A stretch of 64,000 nucleotides of DNA, from the NCBI GenBank assembly GCA_963920575.1, contig OY986966.1, positions 18,161,888 through 18,225,887 of the forward strand. Direction: 5' to 3'. This DNA is from Narthecium ossifragum (lineage: Eukaryota; Streptophyta; Magnoliopsida; Dioscoreales; Nartheciaceae). Position numbers and translations under genes: made by a program. The notes under the pieces were generated by a model. The model had not been told where the DNA came from and made no database searches. It saw only the letters and a program-made list of their open reading frames with translations. Positions 62,948-64,000 of the stretch are shown here, piece after piece (position 1 is the first letter of the stretch; each line of letters begins with the position of its first letter).

Positions 62948-64000
62948 CTGTCATAGCAAAAGAAACAACTTTAGTGAGAAATGCATTTAACTAGATAATA
63001 TTCCAATTGCATCAACTAGTGACTAAAGTCCATGGAAGGTATGTGCCACAAAGAAACTCATCTACAACGTTCTGAAGCGTACAAAGCGCAAATATTCCAA
63101 CTTTATGACACAGAAACTACATCATTTTAGATGATTTTGCATGTTGTATAGGCAAATCTCAATGAATATGTTATTCTGCAGTCCATCGCAGATTCCTTGT
63201 ACATTCTGAAAATCAAGGCAAGCTCAAGAAATAGAATGCTGATACAACAATGCCTTTTGAATTATCCTTTCTCTAATACCTTACCAGTTCATTCCTGACA
63301 TGTTGCGGTAAAAGAATGTATTCGCTTTTCTGTTTTTAGAAAGTTGGAGAAAGGCCACCTCATGTTCAGCACACAAATAACTGGAAAGCACTAGACCAGA
63401 AAATTACTGATCAATTACAAAGTCTTAGTGAATAGGCCACTCCACACATTCTTTTGGTGAACTTTCATGATAGATTTGATGTAGTGTAGAGATAGAGCCC
63501 ATGTCTTCAGAGTCTATTCTATTACTCCTCAGATATAAACACAGCAAAAATTACTTTCAGGTCTGCTTATAATGCAAGATCAACTTAGAAGAAATCGAAT
63601 AATTCCGCCTCCATGAAATAGATAAGTTCGATCACTAGTAATAGGGCATCTACCCGAATACGATTTCCATCAAATGAGTGTCTAGCTGTGCGACACAACT
63701 ATGATATCTGTAAAAGAGATGTCTGATGTCCTAATCAAGGTAATGCAATCACATAGAAGCTACAGTCAGCAAAGGATGAGTAATTTTTGCTTTATCTAGG
63801 TAAGACCACAACCATTTATTTCTTTCATTGCACTAGACCTCTCAAGATCTTAAAAGGTATGAAACTTACATAACCCTCACTTTTTCAGTGCATGTAACTT
63901 CTCACTGCATGCATATATATTTTGTTCATCATGAGATCCTCAACTTTTTTTAAATGCATGCTACGGTCCTCCCTGCAGTATATATTGTTCATAACGAAAT
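62948..64000 (-). other. Probable intron or upstream part of the PIG-Y-like gene
   Basis: No exon with clear splice signals and homology was found on either strand. AT-rich, single-copy-looking sequence without TE termini. Confidence 0.35.

Noticed and set aside
1..64000. tRNA, rRNA or organelle insertions
   Set aside because: No cloverleaf-compatible segment or rRNA word recognised by eye; tRNA-complementary stretches are primer binding sites only.

Overview
This is plant nuclear DNA, most likely from a monocot (GC-rich gene starts; low confidence on the taxon), and almost all of it is nested transposable elements. No bacterial, organellar or viral organisation is seen. Host genes are few: one two-exon defensin-like peptide gene (12530-12886), the terminal exon of a PIG-Y-like membrane protein gene on the minus strand (62854-62947), and two exon-sized segments of unknown genes (11948-12004 and 61120-61189).

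Layout. 1-11774: 3' part of a Tat-lineage Ty3/gypsy element (plus strand). It has the integrase end, then a long spliced ORF in antisense, then the 3' LTR. Two solo Athila-type LTRs have landed in the antisense ORF; one of them carries a non-autonomous CACTA element. 11775-17700: the defensin-like gene and its promoter, then Mutator-like elements carrying pieces of a ZAT-type zinc-finger gene and of a UDP-glycosyltransferase gene, then GC-rich and low-complexity DNA. 17700-21464: chromovirus remnants, a 91-nt G tract, a direct/inverted 24-bp array and an assembly gap (20064-20263). 21465-37726: a complete Tekay/Del-like chromovirus on the minus strand (TSD ATCAA, iMet PBS). Its integrase is split by a complete non-autonomous Athila-like element at 24439-31271 (TSD CTACT, Asp PBS). 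38866-49513: a second Tat element (minus strand) with the same convergent layout; a MULE inside a MULE sits in its LTR and a pectate-lyase Pack-MULE in its integrase. 49514-51111: 5' end of a Ty1/copia element. 51112-about 60328: a second non-autonomous Athila-like element (plus strand) with gag and protease, but an acidic repeat ORF where RT and integrase should be. 60329-64000: lower-copy DNA with the PIG-Y-like exon and a TIR element containing a palindrome array.

Most noteworthy: (i) the spliced antisense ORF with a plant-mobile-domain-like N-terminus, present in two diverged Tat copies with conserved intron positions; (ii) the acidic repeat ORF shared by two Athila derivatives that lack RT and integrase; (iii) at least three different host genes (pectate lyase, UGT, ZAT zinc finger) sampled by Mutator-like elements within 64 kb; (iv) GATCGATC-rich arrays in LTRs of unrelated families; (v) arrays of short palindromes and of direct-then-inverted repeats. 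Insertion order can be read from target-site duplications, several of which restore the interrupted reading frame exactly.
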